DNA from: Candidatus Aceula lacicola
Lineage (GTDB): Bacteria > Omnitrophota > Gorgyraeia > Zapsychrales > Aceulaceae
Assembly (NCBI GenBank): GCA_030765785.1
Contig: JAVCCC010000051.1
Coordinates: 1 to 51,221, forward strand
Direction of reading: 5' to 3'
DNA length: 51,221 bases
Position numbers and translations under genes: made by a program. The first letter of the stretch is position 1. Every line of letters starts with the position of its first letter. The notes below the pieces were generated by a model. The model was given only the letters and a program-made list of their open reading frames with translations, did not search any database and was not told where the DNA came from. Positions 49,050 to 51,221 of the stretch are shown piece after piece.

Positions 49050-51221
49050 TAACTCTTTAAATCCTGTTGGCAAAAGCGTTCCGCGCATTGATGGAAAAGG
49101 ACTCGTCACAGGCCAAACCAAATATGTCTTTGACTTAAAGCTTCCTGGCATGCTCATTGGAAAAATGCTTCGAAGTCCGCATCCACACGCAAAAATCATA
49201 AGCATTGATACATCGAAAGCGGAAAAGCTTCCGGGAGTCAAAGCCATTATCACAGCTAAAGACACTTATGGCATTAAGTTTGGATCTAATGAATTCTTTT
49301 TCCCGCAAACTGCAGATCAACAAGCACTTGAATCCGATAAAGTTCGTTATATCGGTGACGAACTTGGAGCTGTTGCTGCCATCGACGAAGAAACTGCTGA
49401 AAAAGCTCTAAAACTTATCGATGTTAAATATGAAATTCTACCAGCAGTCTTCGATGTCATGGAAGCCATGAAACCAGGCGCACCCCAAATCCATAGCGCA
49501 CGAAATAATATTGCGTTAATTCTTCCTACGCATTTCGGTAATGTTGAAAAAGCGCTAAAAGAATCTGATTATGTTCGAGAAGATGAATTTTATTTACCTT
49601 CAGCTGCTCACACATGCATGGAACCTCATGTTTGCGTTGGTCAATTCGAAAATTTTTCTGACAAACTAACTCTTTGGATTTCAACACAAGCTCCGTTTAA
49701 AATAAGAGAAACACTTGCCAAATGTCTAAAAATGAATCTTAATAATGTGCGCGTCATTAAACTAGCCGTTGGTGGTGGTTTTGGTGGAAAATTAGAAATG
49801 CTTCCGATGGATTTTGCATCTTGTCTTTTGTCGAAAAAAGCGGGAGGTTTCCCAGTTAAAATTACCTATTCTAGAGAAGAAGAATTTTCATTCTCTCGTC
49901 GAAAACATCCTATGATTTATAAATTAAAATCTGGCATAAAAAAAAATGGTACCTTAATGGCTATCTCTGGAGAAATTTATGCTGATGGTGGCGGATATTG
50001 CAGTTATGGACCAACCGTATTAGCCGCTGCGATGATGCGCATTTTTATGGTTTACAAAATTAAAAATTTTAAGATGACAGGATATCGTGTTTATACAAAC
50101 AATCCCATTAGCGGTGCCATTCGAGGCTTTGGTGGCGTTCAATCCGGATTTGCCGTTGAATCGCATATGGATATGCTTGCCCAAGGGATAGGAATGGACC
50201 CTGTTGAATTCAGACTTAAAAACATCACAACCCCCAACATGATCACAACGAATAAAATGATTTTAACTTCAAACGGATTAAGGGAGTGCATTGAAAAAGC
50301 GACAGAGGCTTGTGACTGGAAAAATAAAAAAGGTAAACAAAAAAATATCAAGCGAGGCCTCGGTATTGGAATTGCCGCTGATGTCATGGGATCTAAAATG
50401 TACAAATCTCATGAATCTGCAGGATCGATCATTAAAATTGAAGAAGATGCCTCCGTATATTTTTTGACGGGTGCCGCAGATACTGGACAAGGATCAAATA
50501 CAGCTCTTTCACAAATTGCAGCACAAGAACTTGGTATTAGTTATGATCGAATTAAAATTACAACCGCCGACACAGGCATTACACCATTTGATACGGGAAG
50601 CTTTGCTTCACGGGTTACTTTTATCTCTGGCAATGCCACAAAGCTAGCTGCTTTGGATGCCAAAATGCAAATCCTAAAAGTTGTTTCTCAAGAAAAAAAT
50701 ATTCCCATCGAAGAACTAGATCTAATCGCTGAAGAAGTTATTCATAAAAAGAACTCTTCTGTGGTTATGAGCTTTGAAAAAGCCGTTGAGCTTTGTTATT
50801 CATTTAATTACGGACAACAAATTATTGGACGTGGCAGCTATAATCCAAAAACAACACCTGTCGATTTTAGAACAGGAGAGGGCAACGTTTCAGCAAGCTA
50901 TGGATTTGAAGCTCAAATCGCTAAAGTTGAAGTCAATACCGAAACCGGCGAAGTTGCCGTATTAAAAATGTGGGATGCTCATGATATAGGAAAAGCCATC
51001 AATCCGCAATCTGTCAGAGGACAAATCGAAGGATCTTTGTTTATGGGAATTGGCTACACCTTGTCAGAAAATTTACAATTTAAAAATGGCCGTGTGCTCA
51101 ATCCAAATTTTGCAAACTATCGACTCCCTCGATCTGTTAACGCATGTCCTGTTGAATCTATTTTAATTGAAACCATTGATCCGGAAGGACCTTTTGGTGC
51201 CAAAGGAATGGGAGAGGCAGC
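49033..51221 (+). CDS. Molybdenum hydroxylase molybdopterin-binding (large) subunit, 3'-truncated by window edge
   Basis: Catalytic subunit with at least 729 residues visible and the end beyond the window. Starts MTQKNNNSLNPVGKSVPRID. Cofactor motifs: GGGFGGK (about 249-255), GAIRGFGGVQ (about 358-367), GQGSNTALSQIAAQELG, and the final visible GAKGMGEAA, which contains the catalytic-glutamate loop GxGE. The CO-dehydrogenase active-site motif with Cys (AYRCSFR) is absent, so this is an XDH/aldehyde-oxidase-type enzyme rather than CoxL. The order FAD-FeS-Mo matches such operons. Substrate unknown; purine, nicotinate and aldehydes are possible. Confidence 0.93.
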   Translation, partial: MTQKNNNSLNPVGKSVPRIDGKGLVTGQTKYVFDLKLPGMLIGKMLRSPHPHAKIISIDTSKAEKLPGVKAIITAKDTYGIKFGSNEFFFPQTADQQALESDKVRYIGDELGAVAAIDEETAEKALKLIDVKYEILPAVFDVMEAMKPGAPQIHSARNNIALILPTHFGNVEKALKESDYVREDEFYLPSAAHTCMEPHVCVGQFENFSDKLTLWISTQAPFKIRETLAKCLKMNLNNVRVIKLAVGGGFGGKLEMLPMDFASCLLSKKAGGFPVKITYSREEEFSFSRRKHPMIYKLKSGIKKNGTLMAISGEIYADGGGYCSYGPTVLAAAMMRIFMVYKIKNFKMTGYRVYTNNPISGAIRGFGGVQSGFAVESHMDMLAQGIGMDPVEFRLKNITTPNMITTNKMILTSNGLRECIEKATEACDWKNKKGKQKNIKRGLGIGIAADVMGSKMYKSHESAGSIIKIEEDASVYFLTGAADTGQGSNTALSQIAAQELGISYDRIKITTADTGITPFDTGSFASRVTFISGNATKLAALDAKMQILKVVSQEKNIPIEELDLIAEEVIHKKNSSVVMSFEKAVELCYSFNYGQQIIGRGSYNPKTTPVDFRTGEGNVSASYGFEAQIAKVEVNTETGEVAVLKMWDAHDIGKAINPQSVRGQIEGSLFMGIGYTLSENLQFKNGRVLNPNFANYRLPRSVNACPVESILIETIDPEGPFGAKGMGEA

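Noticed and set aside
47732-51221. Annotation as aerobic carbon monoxide dehydrogenase (coxMSL)
   Set aside because: The large subunit lacks the AYRCSFR active-site loop that defines form I CoxL.

Overview
The window is an AT-rich, gene-dense bacterial chromosome segment carrying biosynthetic and housekeeping genes. I see no insertion sequence, phage module or CRISPR array. Several things point to a diderm, small-genome lineage of the PVC/Omnitrophota kind: a fused SecDF, GatCAB amidotransferase, exported SurA-like and Ctp proteins, a bactofilin, a type IV pilin-like protein, PilZ proteins, long co-directional operons with ATGA or TAATG overlaps, and tRNA genes with encoded CCA. The phylum is my inference from protein style and gene order; only a marker-gene tree could confirm it.

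Layout. Positions 1-5553 hold a histidine operon (hisD, cut by the left edge, then hisB-H-A-F-I) running into trpE. Positions 5558-13054 start at a probable promoter and carry rpsP, yajC, secDF, a very short mfd, a SurA/parvulin-like protein, pdxA and rsmA. A PilZ gene on the minus strand (13092-13478) follows. Positions 13626-21804 carry a YbgC-type thioesterase, gatC-A-B, ctp, a divergent polysaccharide deacetylase, tsaD, mgtC, a bactofilin with a C-terminal helix-turn-helix, and a small membrane-anchored helix-turn-helix protein. Then come a tRNA with a CAU anticodon, an exported coiled-coil protein, an exported SNase-like protein, a 29-residue membrane ORF and tilS. Positions 24262-29942 carry ftsH, folP, cdaA, a 33-residue CdaR/YbbR-like anchor, pdxJ, acpS and nnrD. 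A pilin gene and a convergent PPi-type phosphofructokinase gene share a bidirectional terminator near 30430.

Positions 31828-32939 hold a tRNA-Thr/Tyr/Gly cluster and a glycosyltransferase gene. Positions 32995-38752 hold gpsA, tRNA-Pro, a second PilZ gene, hom, thrC, stand-alone coaB and archaeal-type apgM. Positions 38811-47700 hold lysC, cimA, valS, nadC, a small exported helical protein and a CPBP-family membrane protease. From 47697 a molybdenum hydroxylase operon begins (FAD, 2x[2Fe-2S] and molybdopterin subunits); its large subunit runs off the right edge.

Together the genes describe an organism that makes His, aromatic amino acids, Thr and Ile (through citramalate), PLP by the DXP-dependent route, folate, CoA and NAD. 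It probably uses PPi-linked glycolysis with an ApgM mutase. It uses both c-di-AMP (CdaA) and, probably, c-di-GMP (two PilZ proteins). The most unusual items are the bactofilin/helix-turn-helix pair, the CdaR-like protein reduced to its membrane anchor, the minimal Mfd, a HisB lacking a metal-binding histidine, the degenerate exported SNase domain, and a tRNA with a compensated tertiary base-pair change. No gap exceeds 300 bases; the largest is 31674-31952.
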